Shown: positions 54,345 to 63,019 of the stretch, piece by piece
Layout: every line of letters begins with the position of its first letter
Numbering within the stretch: the first letter of the stretch is position 1
NCBI GenBank assembly: GCA_964578535.1
Contig: CAZODI010000006.1
Coordinates: 1 to 64,000 of the forward strand
Direction of reading: 5' to 3'
DNA from: PHBD01 sp964578535
GTDB lineage: Bacteria > Desulfobacterota > Syntrophia > Syntrophales > PHBD01
Length of the DNA: 64,000 bases
Position numbers and translations under genes: made by a program
The notes under the pieces: generated by a model
Seen by the model: only the letters and a program-made list of their open reading frames with translations
What the model was told of the DNA's origin: nothing
Database searches by the model: none

Positions 54345-55235
54345 TCAGGATACCAGTTCCTCGACGACTTCGCGGACCGTCTTGATCTCCCGAATAAGGG
54401 CCGCCACCTGGCCGGCCCCGGCGGGGAAGAGATCGAGGTCCCCGGCGAGCCAGCCTTTCGGTGCGTCGAAGAGGCTGTACCGCTCCGACAGCTTGACCTG
54501 GGGATCGTTCATCTCCTTCTCGAGTTTCGGATTCCGGATCACCCGCATGTTCATGTTTCCCAGGTTGAGGAGGACCGTTCCGCCGTCCCCGCACCGCAGG
54601 ATGGCCTCTTTCCAGACGGCCGGGGCGGGACTCTCCACCGTGGCGATGAGTCGCGTCCCGATCTGCACTCCCTGGGCTCCCAGGGCCAGGGCCGCACGGT
54701 AACCGCGGCGGTCGGCGATTCCGCCGGCGGCGACGATGGGAACCCTCACCGCGTCGGCCACGAGGGGAACAAGGACCAGAGTCGAGGATTCGGAACCGAG
54801 GGACCGGAGCCCGCCCGATTCGGAGCCGGAGACGATGAGGCCGTCGGCCCCCGCCTCGATGGACTTGACGGCCGCATTCAGGGAGAGGAGAACGTGGAGG
54901 CCCTTCATGCCGAGGGCGTGGATCTGCGGGTAGAGGGCCTTCGGCGATCCCGCGGAGGTGGTCACCGTCTTCACGCCCGCCTCGGCGAGGATCTCCAGGA
55001 TCTTCTGGTTCTCCTGGTTCATGACCATCAGGTTCGCCCCGAACGGCTTTGCCGTGAGGGCCCGGACGCCCGCGACGAGGCGCTTCGCGTCTTCCTTGTT
55101 GCTGAAGCCGAGGGACAGCATCCCGAAGGCGCCGGCCTCGCTGACGGCGGCGGTGTAGTGCGGGTCGTTGAGAGCGCCGATGGGGCCTTGAATGATCGGA
55201 TAACGGCAGTCGAGCATTTCCAGCAGTGCGGACAT
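54345..55235 (-). CDS. Nitronate monooxygenase / FabK-like FMN protein (296 aa)
   Basis: An NPD-family TIM barrel: LDCRYPIIQGPIGAL at the N-terminus, IVSGSESGGLRS (the loop that holds the catalytic His in true NMOs reads ESGGLRS, with no His), VPIVAAGGIADRRG and LGAQGVQIGTRLIA. Loss of that His argues against classical nitronate monooxygenase activity. ATG 55235 follows GAAAGGAGAGG. It lies between a ferredoxin and sufC in a co-directional run, so an Fe-S-linked FMN reductase role is possible. Confidence 0.82.
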   Translation of the reverse strand: MSALLEMLDCRYPIIQGPIGALNDPHYTAAVSEAGAFGMLSLGFSNKEDAKRLVAGVRALTAKPFGANLMVMNQENQKILEILAEAGVKTVTTSAGSPKALYPQIHALGMKGLHVLLSLNAAVKSIEAGADGLIVSGSESGGLRSLGSESSTLVLVPLVADAVRVPIVAAGGIADRRGYRAALALGAQGVQIGTRLIATVESPAPAVWKEAILRCGDGGTVLLNLGNMNMRVIRNPKLEKEMNDPQVKLSERYSLFDAPKGWLAGDLDLFPAGAGQVAALIREIKTVREVVEELVS

Positions 55236-55295
55236 AAGAACCTCTCCTTTCGGTGAATTCGGTCGTGGTGGGGAAATCCCCACGTAATCCTTGTT

Positions 55296-55487
55296 TTATC
55301 CCTCCACGCGGATGGCCTTGCGCGGACAGTCCCGGGCCGCCCGCTCGACGGCCTCCCGGTGTTGCTCCGGCTGCTTCACTTCGAATACCGGCCGGAGATG
55401 GAGACCCCACTGGCAAAAGACGTCGAAGCAGGCTTCGATGCAGCGCTCGCACCCGCTGCAGGACGTTGGATCGATGACGATTCGCAT
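55296..55487 (-). CDS. Small [4Fe-4S] ferredoxin (63 aa)
   Basis: The motif C10-x2-C13-x2-C16 with a distant C54-Pro supplies one [4Fe-4S] cluster (SCSGCERCIEAC ... DCPRKAI). Cys20 and Cys25 are extra; Cys20 keeps the two-cluster spacing but a second set is missing. It is a small electron carrier, perhaps for the NMO-like flavoprotein 60 bp downstream. The ribosome site is weak. 15 bp after the lipoprotein gene. Confidence 0.88.
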   Translation of the reverse strand: MRIVIDPTSCSGCERCIEACFDVFCQWGLHLRPVFEVKQPEQHREAVERAARDCPRKAIRVEG

Positions 55488-55502
55488 CGGATCGAGGCAC
55501 CC

Positions 55503-56591
55503 CTATTTCCCGGATAGCTGCCGAACCAGCTCCGGCAGGCCGTCCAGAAGCTCTTCCTCTTTTCCCTCGCGGCAGCGGAGAGACGCTGCGGCCATGATCC
55601 CCGCCGTTTCGAGGTCGGTCCGCCGCGCCTGCAGGATCAACTGGCATCCCAGGGGCGAAATCCTCCCCGAGACACTCTGGTTTGCGGCGAGCCATTTCCC
55701 CAGGCGCAGGGCCTTGCCCTCCTCCAGGAGGCCCGATTCCCCCAGTTTCATCTCGTCCATGGCCCGCTTGAGATCCTGGCGGTTGACGACGGTGAACCGG
55801 CCGGAGCGGTGGATCTCCTCCCGGAGCGCCTCCGACACGATCAGGCCCGCCACGCACAGGCGGTCCGTCGCGTCCAGGTCGTGCACGATCACCTTCTGTT
55901 TTCCTGCGATTCCCGGTTCCGGTTCCGGGACCTCCCGCTCTTGCGGCTGTTCCGCGTCCTCAGCGGCGGCGGGAGGTGCCTCCCGCGGGGAGGGCTCCGA
56001 TGGGGCCAGGCGGCCCTTGCGGACGGCCACGGCCAGCATGTCCCCCTTGGCCTGCTGGAAGAGACTGCGGTAGGACCTGTGAACGCTCCTCCGGTAGTCA
56101 TCCGGGTCGATGCCCGTCTTCTGTTCCGTGAACTCGAAGCGCCTTCCCGACTCAATGTTGATCAGAACGGCCTGGAAATACTTCATCCCGGCAATTCCGC
56201 GCTCCACCATCAGAACATAATCCGCATGGAGGGCCTTCCCCACCCGCCTGGACAGGCTCCAGTCGCCGCGCCGCCACTCGTGGGAGGCGATTTCCTGATC
56301 GCCCATAACGGTACGGACCTGGGGCAGGGGCACGACTTCATAAATCCCGGTCTCGTTCAGGGTTTTCTGGACCCGGCGGAACATCCGGTCGGTGAACTCC
56401 TCCTGCGTCCTTCCGAAGCGGCCCTTCGACGAAGTACCGGAGGGATGGACCGTGACGGCCTGGACGAAGACGCGGAGTTTTGCCGTGGGGGCGGGGGGAG
56501 GAATCGTCCCGACGCGGACCGTGGCGCACCCGGCCGTAAGCCCGAGCAGGGCGGCCAGGACGATTGCCGATACAGGACGGGTGCTCCTCAT
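55503..56591 (-). CDS. Outer-membrane-type lipoprotein, CsgG-like C-terminal segment (362 aa)
   Basis: A signal peptide with lipobox LTAGC (Cys22) predicts a lipid-anchored protein. A Pro/Glu-rich linker (about 200-232) separates two similar-sized domains. The C-terminal GRFTVVNRQDLKRAMDEMKL resembles the CsgG/LpoB-type fold that detects or forms envelope structures. I cannot assign a function. Its promoter is probably at 56709-56737. It is the first gene of the minus-strand run leading to suf and the kinase fusion, though co-transcription across the different functions is unproven. Confidence 0.75.
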   Translation of the reverse strand: MRSTRPVSAIVLAALLGLTAGCATVRVGTIPPPAPTAKLRVFVQAVTVHPSGTSSKGRFGRTQEEFTDRMFRRVQKTLNETGIYEVVPLPQVRTVMGDQEIASHEWRRGDWSLSRRVGKALHADYVLMVERGIAGMKYFQAVLINIESGRRFEFTEQKTGIDPDDYRRSVHRSYRSLFQQAKGDMLAVAVRKGRLAPSEPSPREAPPAAAEDAEQPQEREVPEPEPGIAGKQKVIVHDLDATDRLCVAGLIVSEALREEIHRSGRFTVVNRQDLKRAMDEMKLGESGLLEEGKALRLGKWLAANQSVSGRISPLGCQLILQARRTDLETAGIMAAASLRCREGKEEELLDGLPELVRQLSGK

Positions 56592-56708
56592 GGTTCCCTC
56601 CGGTGAAGCGGGGGAGGATCCGGGTCGCAGTCGCTCGACCGGCGTTCAGAAAGCATGGATCAACGTCCGGCGAGTTCGGGACCAAAAAAAGGCATTGGAT
56701 TGCCGGGC

Positions 56709-56737
56709 ATTATAATGCGGTTTTCAGGGAAGATCAA
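56709..56737 (-). promoter_or_regulatory. Sigma-70 promoter of the lipoprotein gene, -10 inside a palindrome
   Basis: Minus strand -35 TTGATC (56732-56737), 17-bp spacer and -10 TATAAT (56709-56714). The -10 is part of the perfect 12-bp palindrome GCATTATAATGC, so a TATAAT box reads on both strands. Confidence 0.65.
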
Positions 56738-56755
56738 CAGAGGGTCTGACGATGT

Positions 56756-57325
56756 TCAGGGATAAAACGGCTCCGCGGCCCGGTCCTTGAGGTAGGCCTC
56801 GGAGAAGATTTGCCAGCCCCTGGGACCGCCCTTCCGGTAGAGGGCGATGCGGGTCTCGCCGTTGACGGTCTCGATGACGGCGAAGGAAGCCGGGATGGCG
56901 GCGCCGAGATACTGGTCGCCGGGATTCAGGACGACCGTGTCTCCGGCGATGTCCAGGAGGGCCTGGTGGGTGTGGCCGAAGAGTACCCCCCGGGCCTTTC
57001 TCTTTTTCGCCATTTTCACGAGCCGGCCGATGGTTTCCCGCCAGACCGACGGCGGGTGGTAGGGGTTCATGTCGAGCTGGAAGCCGTGGAGGAGCAGGTA
57101 GGGCCGGCCATCCAGGTCCGCGACGTCCATGTCGGGGTAGTTGCTTCCGTAATCCTCGTTTCCGCGGACGCCGTAAAACGGGATTCCCGACTCGTCGGCG
57201 ATCGCCCTCCCGTCAAGCACGCCGTCGCCCAGGTGGATCAGTCCGTCGAAGGGGCCGAAGAGGCCGGCGGCGTTCCTGAGGTCATGACGGTTGCCGTGGG
57301 TGTCGGAGACGACGAGATAGCGCAT
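56756..57325 (-). CDS. YfcE-family metallophosphoesterase (189 aa)
   Basis: A calcineurin-type fold with VVSDTHGNRHDL, HLGDGVLDG, VRGNEDY and VLFGHTHQAL metal-binding motifs. YfcE/MJ0936 proteins are Mn-dependent phosphodiesterases of unknown physiological substrate. ATG 57325 is set by homology to family N-termini; the ribosome site is weak (GGGAGTTCC). It lies downstream of the acyl-CoA operon, separated by two hairpins. Confidence 0.9.
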   Translation of the reverse strand: MRYLVVSDTHGNRHDLRNAAGLFGPFDGLIHLGDGVLDGRAIADESGIPFYGVRGNEDYGSNYPDMDVADLDGRPYLLLHGFQLDMNPYHPPSVWRETIGRLVKMAKKRKARGVLFGHTHQALLDIAGDTVVLNPGDQYLGAAIPASFAVIETVNGETRIALYRKGGPRGWQIFSEAYLKDRAAEPFYP

Positions 57326-57371
57326 GGAACTCCCGGTATCCGTTTTTTTTCCTGGGAATGTGGAATGAATG

Positions 57372-57413
57372 GCTCGTGAGGTCCCGGTCCGGGCGGGGTG
57401 GGACCTCACGAGC
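57372..57413. repeat. 14-bp perfect inverted repeat
   Basis: GCTCGTGAGGTCCC (57372-57385) and its exact reverse complement (57400-57413) flank a 14-nt G-rich loop. It stands between the ACAD operon end and the phosphoesterase gene. No T tract follows on either strand, so it may be a factor-dependent terminator or an mRNA end stabiliser. Confidence 0.85.
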
Positions 57414-57507
57414 GATGGAATTACAGGAATGGAGGTGGTTTGTCAAGGTCGGCGGGTGCTTCCTTGCCGATTGAGCGGCAAGATACCGGCGAGACCTCGC
57501 GGCGGGG

Positions 57508-57560
57508 GCCTGCCGCTCCCGCCCACCGGCTGTCTCCTGCGGCGGACGGGAGCGGCAGGC
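57508..57560 (-). terminator. Probable operon-end hairpin (14-bp perfect stem)
   Basis: GCCTGCCGCTCCCG (57508-57521) pairs exactly with 57547-57560, three bases after the ACAD stop codon in transcription order. The stem is strong but no U tract follows, so it is a probable rather than proven terminator. Confidence 0.55.
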
Positions 57561-57563
57561 GCT

Positions 57564-58703
57564 TTACAGCTTCATGACCTTGCTGACGATCTCCTTCATG
57601 ATCTCGGTGGTTCCGCCGCCGATGCTCAGGATCCGGGAGTCGCGGTACAGCCGCTCCACCATGTATTCGCGGGTATAGCCGTATCCGCCGTGGATCTGCA
57701 CGGCGTCGAAGACGACCTTGTCGCAAACCTCACAGGCGAAGTTCTTCGCCATGGAGACTTCCCGGATGCAGTCGATGCCCGCCTGCATTTTCGCCGCGAC
57801 GCGGTAGTTGTATTCCTTGGCCACGGAGACCTTCGTGGCCATGTCCACGAGCTTGTGGCGGGTCACCTGGAATCCCGATAGGGTCTTCCCGAAGGCCTCC
57901 CGGGTCCTGGCGTACTTGATCGACTCCTCCAGGGCCAGCTCCGCCGTCGCGTGGGCCATGACGGACAGGGCGAGACGCTCGTTCTGGAAGTTCGCCATGA
58001 TACCGTAGAATCCCATGCCCTCGCCTCCCAGAAGGTTTTCTGCAGGGACACGGCAGTCTTCGAAGGCGAGCTCCGCCGTGTCGGAGGCGTTCCAGCCCAT
58101 CTTGCGGATTTTCTTGGCCACGGAGAAGCCGGGGGTGGAAGAATCGATGACGAGCAGGCTGATCCCCTTGAAGCCGGATCCGCCGGTCCGCACCGCCGTG
58201 GTGACGAAGCTGGCCCGGCAGCCGCTGGTGATGAAGGTCTTGGCGCCGTTGACGATGTAGTGGTCGCCGTCCCGGACGGCCCGGGTGCGGATGTTGGCCA
58301 CGTCGGAGCCGGCGTCGGGCTCCGTGATGCCCAGCGCGGCGATCTTCTGTCCGCTGAAGACCGGCGGCAGGAAGCGCTGCTTCTGCTCCTCCGTTCCCAT
58401 ATGGAGAATCGGCGGGCAGGCGATGGCGTAGCTTCCCAGTCCCGACACGAGGCCGATGGAGCCGCAGCGGCAGATCTCCTCCGTGTAGGCGACGTGCATG
58501 AACTTGTCGCAGGGAATGCCGCCGTAGGCCTCCGGGAAGTCGAGGCCCATCAGCCCCGCCTCGGCGGCCTTCGCATAAAGCTCCACCGGGAAGATCTCCG
58601 CGTCCTCCCAGTGTTCGATGTTCGGCATGATTTCCTTTTCCACGAATTTCCGGACAGTGGCGCGGAAAATCTGGTGTTCTTCGTTGAAATACTCCTGGTA
58701 CAT
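57564..58703 (-). CDS. Acyl-CoA dehydrogenase (379 aa)
   Basis: Standard ACAD: ITEPDAGSDVANIRT, KTFITSGCRASFV, QIHGGYGYTREYMVERLYRD and SIGGGTTEIMKEIVSKV. The C-terminal Glu is Gly; the IVD-type Glu is present in FQNERLALSV. The ACAD at 8875 has the same layout. AGGAGGCTCATCCC precedes the ATG. It is the last gene of the minus-strand cluster, 256 bp after the ligase; that gap contains the GC-rich repeats at 58747-58948. Confidence 0.93.
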   Translation of the reverse strand: MYQEYFNEEHQIFRATVRKFVEKEIMPNIEHWEDAEIFPVELYAKAAEAGLMGLDFPEAYGGIPCDKFMHVAYTEEICRCGSIGLVSGLGSYAIACPPILHMGTEEQKQRFLPPVFSGQKIAALGITEPDAGSDVANIRTRAVRDGDHYIVNGAKTFITSGCRASFVTTAVRTGGSGFKGISLLVIDSSTPGFSVAKKIRKMGWNASDTAELAFEDCRVPAENLLGGEGMGFYGIMANFQNERLALSVMAHATAELALEESIKYARTREAFGKTLSGFQVTRHKLVDMATKVSVAKEYNYRVAAKMQAGIDCIREVSMAKNFACEVCDKVVFDAVQIHGGYGYTREYMVERLYRDSRILSIGGGTTEIMKEIVSKVMKL

Positions 58704-58746
58704 GGGATGAGCCTCCTCTTTTTTGTTTTATGAGCGATCCATGCCG

Positions 58747-58948
58747 ACCCCCGGCCGCGCCCCCGCGGCTGTCGGGCACGTTCGGGGCGCGGGGGCTGTC
58801 ACGGGGGCTTCCGTCGTCGCGGAAACTTTTCCGCGGGGAACCGTTCAGAATCCGGACCGCCGAAAGATCGGAAAAGCTTCCTGAATGCTCCTCTGGAAAC
58901 CCCCGGCCGCGCCCCCGCGGTAGTCCGGACCGTGGGGGCCGCGGGGGC
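58747..58948. repeat. Duplicated GC-rich hairpin (22-bp direct repeat, each with inverted partner)
   Basis: An identical 22-bp sequence occurs at 58747-58768 and 58899-58920, 152 bp apart. Each copy contains GCCCCCGCG and is followed by its inverse (58788-58796 and 58939-58948), so two similar hairpins form between the ligase and ACAD genes. The remainder of the gap shows no gene. Confidence 0.8.
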
Positions 58949-58959
58949 TGCCATGACCG

Positions 58960-60534
58960 TTATGCCTTCGTGAACTTTTCCCGAAGGATGTTCTTCAGGA
59001 TCTTGCCGCTCGGGTTGCGCGGCAGGGCGTCCGTGAAGATGATCTTCTTCGGGACCTTGTAGCCCGCCAGCTCGCTCTTGCAGAAGTCGACGATCTCCTT
59101 CTCGTCCAGGGTCTGCCCGGGGCGCGGGACAATGACGGCCGTGACGATCTCGGACCAGCGGTCGTCGGGCATGCCGATGACGGCGGCGTCGGCCACCTTG
59201 GCGTGCTTGAACAGGGTCGCCTCCACTTCCTGGGACGATACGTTTTCACCGCCGGTCTTGATGATGTCCTTCGCCCGGTCGACGAAGTAGACGAACCCCT
59301 CGCGGTCCATCCGGACCATGTCGCCCGTGTGGTGCCAGCCGCCGCGGAACGTGTAAGCCGTCTTTTCCTCCTCCCTGTAATAGCCGAGCATGACGGAAGG
59401 CCCCCGGGCTACCAGCTCACCCGTCTCGCCCCGGGGGACCTCGCGTCCGTCGGGGTCGAAGACCTTCAGTTCGAGGGGCAGGTGGGACCGGCCGATCGAG
59501 TCGGGCCGCTTCGCCATGTCGTGATGCTGGAGGCAGGTCCCCAGGGGGCTCATCTCGGTCTGTCCGTAGTAGTTCATGAACTCCGCGTCCGGCAGGAGCT
59601 TCCGCCAGCGGTCCAGGACGGCCGGGGGCGCCAGGGCGCCGAAGACGATGCACATCCGGAGCGAGCTCAGGTCGTAGCTCTCGAAGTCCGGCACCATGGG
59701 CAGGTAGAGGTACAGGGCCGGCGGCCAGATCCAGTAGGTGATCTTCTCCTCCCGGGTGAGCTTGAGGATCTCCAGGGGGTCCGGGGCGTACTCCATCACG
59801 TAGAGGGCGCCCACGGCGAAGCTGGCGATGCACAGGTACATGGCCGCCACGTGGTACAGGGGAATGCCGCCGATGAGGACGTCCTTCTCCGTGACCTTCA
59901 GGTCGGCCAGCGCGCTCAGGAGGACCATGTAGAAATTCAGGTGTGAGTTGAGGACCCCCTTCGGCGCCGCCTCCGTCCCGGAGGTGTACAGAAGAATGGC
60001 CGGATCGTCGTAGTCGATCTCCGCCTCCGGCTCCGTGGCGGGATTCGCCTCGTTCCAGAGGTCCTCGATGTTCATCCATCCCGCCGGCGCTTCCTTGCCT
60101 CCCAGGTCGATGTACCCGAAGGTGCGGACGCTTTTCAGCTCGTCCTGCATGCCGCCGAGCTGTGGGATCAGGGCATCCTCGACGAAGAAGACCTTCGGCT
60201 CCGAGTGGTTGATGATGTACCGGATCTCGTCCCCCTTGAGCATGAAGTTCAGGGGGGTGATGACGGCCCCCAGTTTCATGAGGGCCCACCAGTAGATGAC
60301 ATAATGATGGCAGTTGTGGGACAGGATGGCCGCCCGGTCGCCCTTGCCGACGCCGAGCTTTGCCAGGCCGTGGGCGCAGCGGTTGACGGCCTCGTTCAGC
60401 TCCCGGTACGTGAAGTTCCGGTCGCGAAAGCGGAGGATCCGGCGGTCGGGGGTGCGGGCCGTCGAGCGGACCAGAATATCGCCGACGGCGGTTCTGCGGA
60501 TGACATTCTTCTGGAGAGACGAGAGCGTACTCAT
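58960..60534 (-). CDS. AMP-forming acyl-CoA synthetase (524 aa)
   Basis: An ANL ligase with YTSGTEAAPKGVLNSH, YGQTEMSPLG, WHHTGDMVRMD, DIIKTGGENVSSQEVE and NPSGKILKNIL with the catalytic Lys. Organisation is most like the ligase at 36487. Its ATG has AAAAGGAGGC just upstream. It follows an ACAD by 147 bp and is transcribed with the BKACE/ACAD set, presumably activating the acid that enters this pathway or re-activating a cleavage product. Confidence 0.92.
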   Translation of the reverse strand: MSTLSSLQKNVIRRTAVGDILVRSTARTPDRRILRFRDRNFTYRELNEAVNRCAHGLAKLGVGKGDRAAILSHNCHHYVIYWWALMKLGAVITPLNFMLKGDEIRYIINHSEPKVFFVEDALIPQLGGMQDELKSVRTFGYIDLGGKEAPAGWMNIEDLWNEANPATEPEAEIDYDDPAILLYTSGTEAAPKGVLNSHLNFYMVLLSALADLKVTEKDVLIGGIPLYHVAAMYLCIASFAVGALYVMEYAPDPLEILKLTREEKITYWIWPPALYLYLPMVPDFESYDLSSLRMCIVFGALAPPAVLDRWRKLLPDAEFMNYYGQTEMSPLGTCLQHHDMAKRPDSIGRSHLPLELKVFDPDGREVPRGETGELVARGPSVMLGYYREEEKTAYTFRGGWHHTGDMVRMDREGFVYFVDRAKDIIKTGGENVSSQEVEATLFKHAKVADAAVIGMPDDRWSEIVTAVIVPRPGQTLDEKEIVDFCKSELAGYKVPKKIIFTDALPRNPSGKILKNILREKFTKA

Positions 60535-60681
60535 GGAAAAAGCCTCCTTTTGGCCGAAGTCCCCCCGATAGGGGGTGTGGTTCCCCCCGGGGAAGGCGTA
60601 ATCTGGGGTTGAGAAACGGAGGCAGGGGCCCTGGCGGGGCCCCTCCTGTCCAGGTGTATCAGGGTTGAATGGAACTGCCGC

Positions 60682-61839
60682 TCAGGCAGGCTTGTAGCGG
60701 TTCAGGCTGTCCCGGGCGATGAATGCGCGCTGCATCTCCGAGGTGCCGTAGGCAAGCTCGGCGAAGCGGGCGTCCCGGTACAGGCGCTCCACGGCGGCTC
60801 CCTTGACGTACCCGTGCCCGCCGTGGACCTGCATAGCCAGGTCCGCGATCTTGTTGATGGACTCGCTTGTGAAGAGCTTCGCCGAGGCCGTGAGGATCGG
60901 CGCCTCCGTCTCCTGGTGGTCCGTGCTCCAGGCCGCACGCAAGGTCATCATCCGGCCCAGGTCGTTCAGGGTGAACATGACGGCCAGCTTCGCCCCCACG
61001 CCCTCGAACAGGCCGATGGGCTTCCCGAAGGCCTTCTTCCCCTTCCCGTGTCCCGTGGAGACCTCCATGCAGGCAACCCCGAGTCCCACCGACATGGCCG
61101 ACAGGGAAATCTTGATCCACTCCGTGATGCGGCCGAGAAGGGCGTATCCTCCGCCCGCCTCGCCCACCAGCGCGTCCGCGGAAACGGCGCACCCCGTCAG
61201 GCTGATCCCGGCCGTCGGGGCTCCCCGAAGACCCATCGTCTCCACCGTCTCGCCCACGGCAAGACCGGACGCGCCCTTCTCCACGACGAACAGGGACAGG
61301 CCCTTGTCGAGGCCCGCCTCCCGGTCCGTCCAGGCCAGCACCAGGAAGGCGTCCGCCACGGGGGCGTTCGTCACGAGGTCCTTTGAGCCCGTCAGGACCC
61401 AGCCGTCCCCCTTCTTCTCCGCCTTCGTCGCCATGCCCGAGAGGTCCGAACCGGCGTCTGCCTCCGTGCAGGCCAGCGCCCCGATGAGCTCGCCGGCGGC
61501 AACCCCCGGCAGGAATCGCGTCTTTTGCGCCTGGGACCCGAAACACGACAGCGCCATCCCGAAGGCCGTTCCCGAAGACATGGCCGCCAGGAACGTGGCC
61601 GGGCACGCCTTCGCCAGCTCTTCGCCCGCCACGCACTGGCTGACGAAGTCGGCTTTCAGAAGGAGGTCGAAATACCCCGCCCCCGCCAGCTTCCTGAACC
61701 GGGCCCGGAGCATCTCCGGGACCTTGTCCGGCGTGGCTGCATCCAGCTCCGCCGCGGCGGGTGCGATCTCAGCCCTGCAGAACGCTACCATCCGCCCCTG
61801 CAGGTCTTTCTGTTCCTTGGTCAGTTCGTAATCGATCAT
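60682..61839 (-). CDS. Acyl-CoA dehydrogenase (385 aa)
   Basis: ACAD motifs: CTEADAGSDLSGMAT, KDLVTNAPVADAFL, QVHGGHGYVKGAAVERLYRD and AYGTSEMQRAFIARDSL. Where the canonical YEGT has Glu this protein has Tyr (AYGT), and the helix-G alternative reads TEWIKIS, so the catalytic base is not obvious. The start follows GGGAGGTGAAGG. 15 bp separate it from the ACAD upstream; the two probably work as a pair. Confidence 0.9.
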   Translation of the reverse strand: MIDYELTKEQKDLQGRMVAFCRAEIAPAAAELDAATPDKVPEMLRARFRKLAGAGYFDLLLKADFVSQCVAGEELAKACPATFLAAMSSGTAFGMALSCFGSQAQKTRFLPGVAAGELIGALACTEADAGSDLSGMATKAEKKGDGWVLTGSKDLVTNAPVADAFLVLAWTDREAGLDKGLSLFVVEKGASGLAVGETVETMGLRGAPTAGISLTGCAVSADALVGEAGGGYALLGRITEWIKISLSAMSVGLGVACMEVSTGHGKGKKAFGKPIGLFEGVGAKLAVMFTLNDLGRMMTLRAAWSTDHQETEAPILTASAKLFTSESINKIADLAMQVHGGHGYVKGAAVERLYRDARFAELAYGTSEMQRAFIARDSLNRYKPA

Positions 61840-61854
61840 GATCCTTCACCTCCC

Positions 61855-63003
61855 TCACATCATCATGAAGCGGGCGACGATCATGCGCATGATGTCGGAT
61901 GTCCCGCCGCCGAGCTGCCCCAGCTTCGCATCCCGCATGCCTCGCTCCACCGGGTACTCGTGAATGTACCCGTACCCGCCGAACAGATCGACGGCTGCCG
62001 AGCACATCTCGAATCCCTTGTCGCCCACGTACATCTTGTTGACCGAGGCCAGGAGAGGATTCAGCATCACCCCGTTGTCCTTCGAGGCCGCCACGCGGTA
62101 TACCGCCAGACGCGCCGCCTCCAGGAACACCCGCATGTCGGCGATCCGGTTCTGGATCGACTGGAACTCGCCAATCGTCTTGCCGAAGGCCCGACGCTCG
62201 TTGGCATAGCGGGCACAGTTCTCGATCATGAACATCCCGCCCCCCAGGAAGGGGGAAAGCAGCGTGCTCCGGTCCCACTCCACGCCGCCCAGGGCGATCC
62301 GCCAGCCGGCGCCCTCGCCGCCCAGCAGGTTCTCCGCAGGGACTTCACAGTCCTCCATGAAGACCTCCGAGGTCGTCGAGCACTTACAGCCCATCTTGTG
62401 CATCGGCTTCCCCGTCGAGAGACCCGGAGTGCCCGCGTCCACGATGAACGTCGTGATTCCCTTGTGCCTCTTCGACTTGTCCAGCGTCGCAAAGATCACG
62501 AACACCTTCGCCAGCGGGGCGTTGGTGATGAACGTCTTCGAACCGTTGAGGATGTACTTGTCACCCTTCTTCACGGCCGTCGTCGCCAGGGCCGCCGCGT
62601 CGGATCCGCTGCCCGGCTCCGTCAGTCCCATGCAGCCGATGTCCTCGCCCGTCGCCAGGCCCGGCAGGTACTTCTTTTTCTGCGCCTCCGTGCCGTGCTC
62701 CATGATGTTCGCGCCGCACAGGTACGTGTGGGCTCCCAGCGCCAGCGTGTGGCCGCCGTCGAGGCCGGCATGGCCCATGGCCTCGCCGGCCAGGCAGCAG
62801 GTGGTGAAGTCCGCTCCCGATCCGCCGTATTCCTCCGGGAACGGAAGACCCAGGAGCCCCATGGAGCCCAGCTTTTTCCAGACTTCCATGCTGAACTCCC
62901 CCTCACGGTCCGCCGCCTCGCACAGGGGAGCCACCTCCTCCTTGCAGTAACGGTAGATCGTGTCGCGGAACATCCGCTGTTCGTCGGTAAATGTAAAATC
63001 CAT
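61855..63003 (-). CDS. Acyl-CoA dehydrogenase (382 aa)
   Basis: ACAD motifs: GLTEPGSGSDAAALAT, KTFITNAPLAKVFV, DLFGGYGYIHEYPVERGMRD and QLGGGTSDIMRMIVARF. The C-terminal Glu is Gly and the other candidate position reads VEWDRST. The N-terminus (MDFTFTDEQRMFRDTIYRYC) is typical. AAGGGAGGATCGCCTCG precedes the ATG. It lies 16 bp after BKACE and 15 bp before the next ACAD, a tight three-gene unit. Confidence 0.92.
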   Translation of the reverse strand: MDFTFTDEQRMFRDTIYRYCKEEVAPLCEAADREGEFSMEVWKKLGSMGLLGLPFPEEYGGSGADFTTCCLAGEAMGHAGLDGGHTLALGAHTYLCGANIMEHGTEAQKKKYLPGLATGEDIGCMGLTEPGSGSDAAALATTAVKKGDKYILNGSKTFITNAPLAKVFVIFATLDKSKRHKGITTFIVDAGTPGLSTGKPMHKMGCKCSTTSEVFMEDCEVPAENLLGGEGAGWRIALGGVEWDRSTLLSPFLGGGMFMIENCARYANERRAFGKTIGEFQSIQNRIADMRVFLEAARLAVYRVAASKDNGVMLNPLLASVNKMYVGDKGFEMCSAAVDLFGGYGYIHEYPVERGMRDAKLGQLGGGTSDIMRMIVARFMMM

Positions 63004-63019
63004 CGAGGCGATCCTCCCT

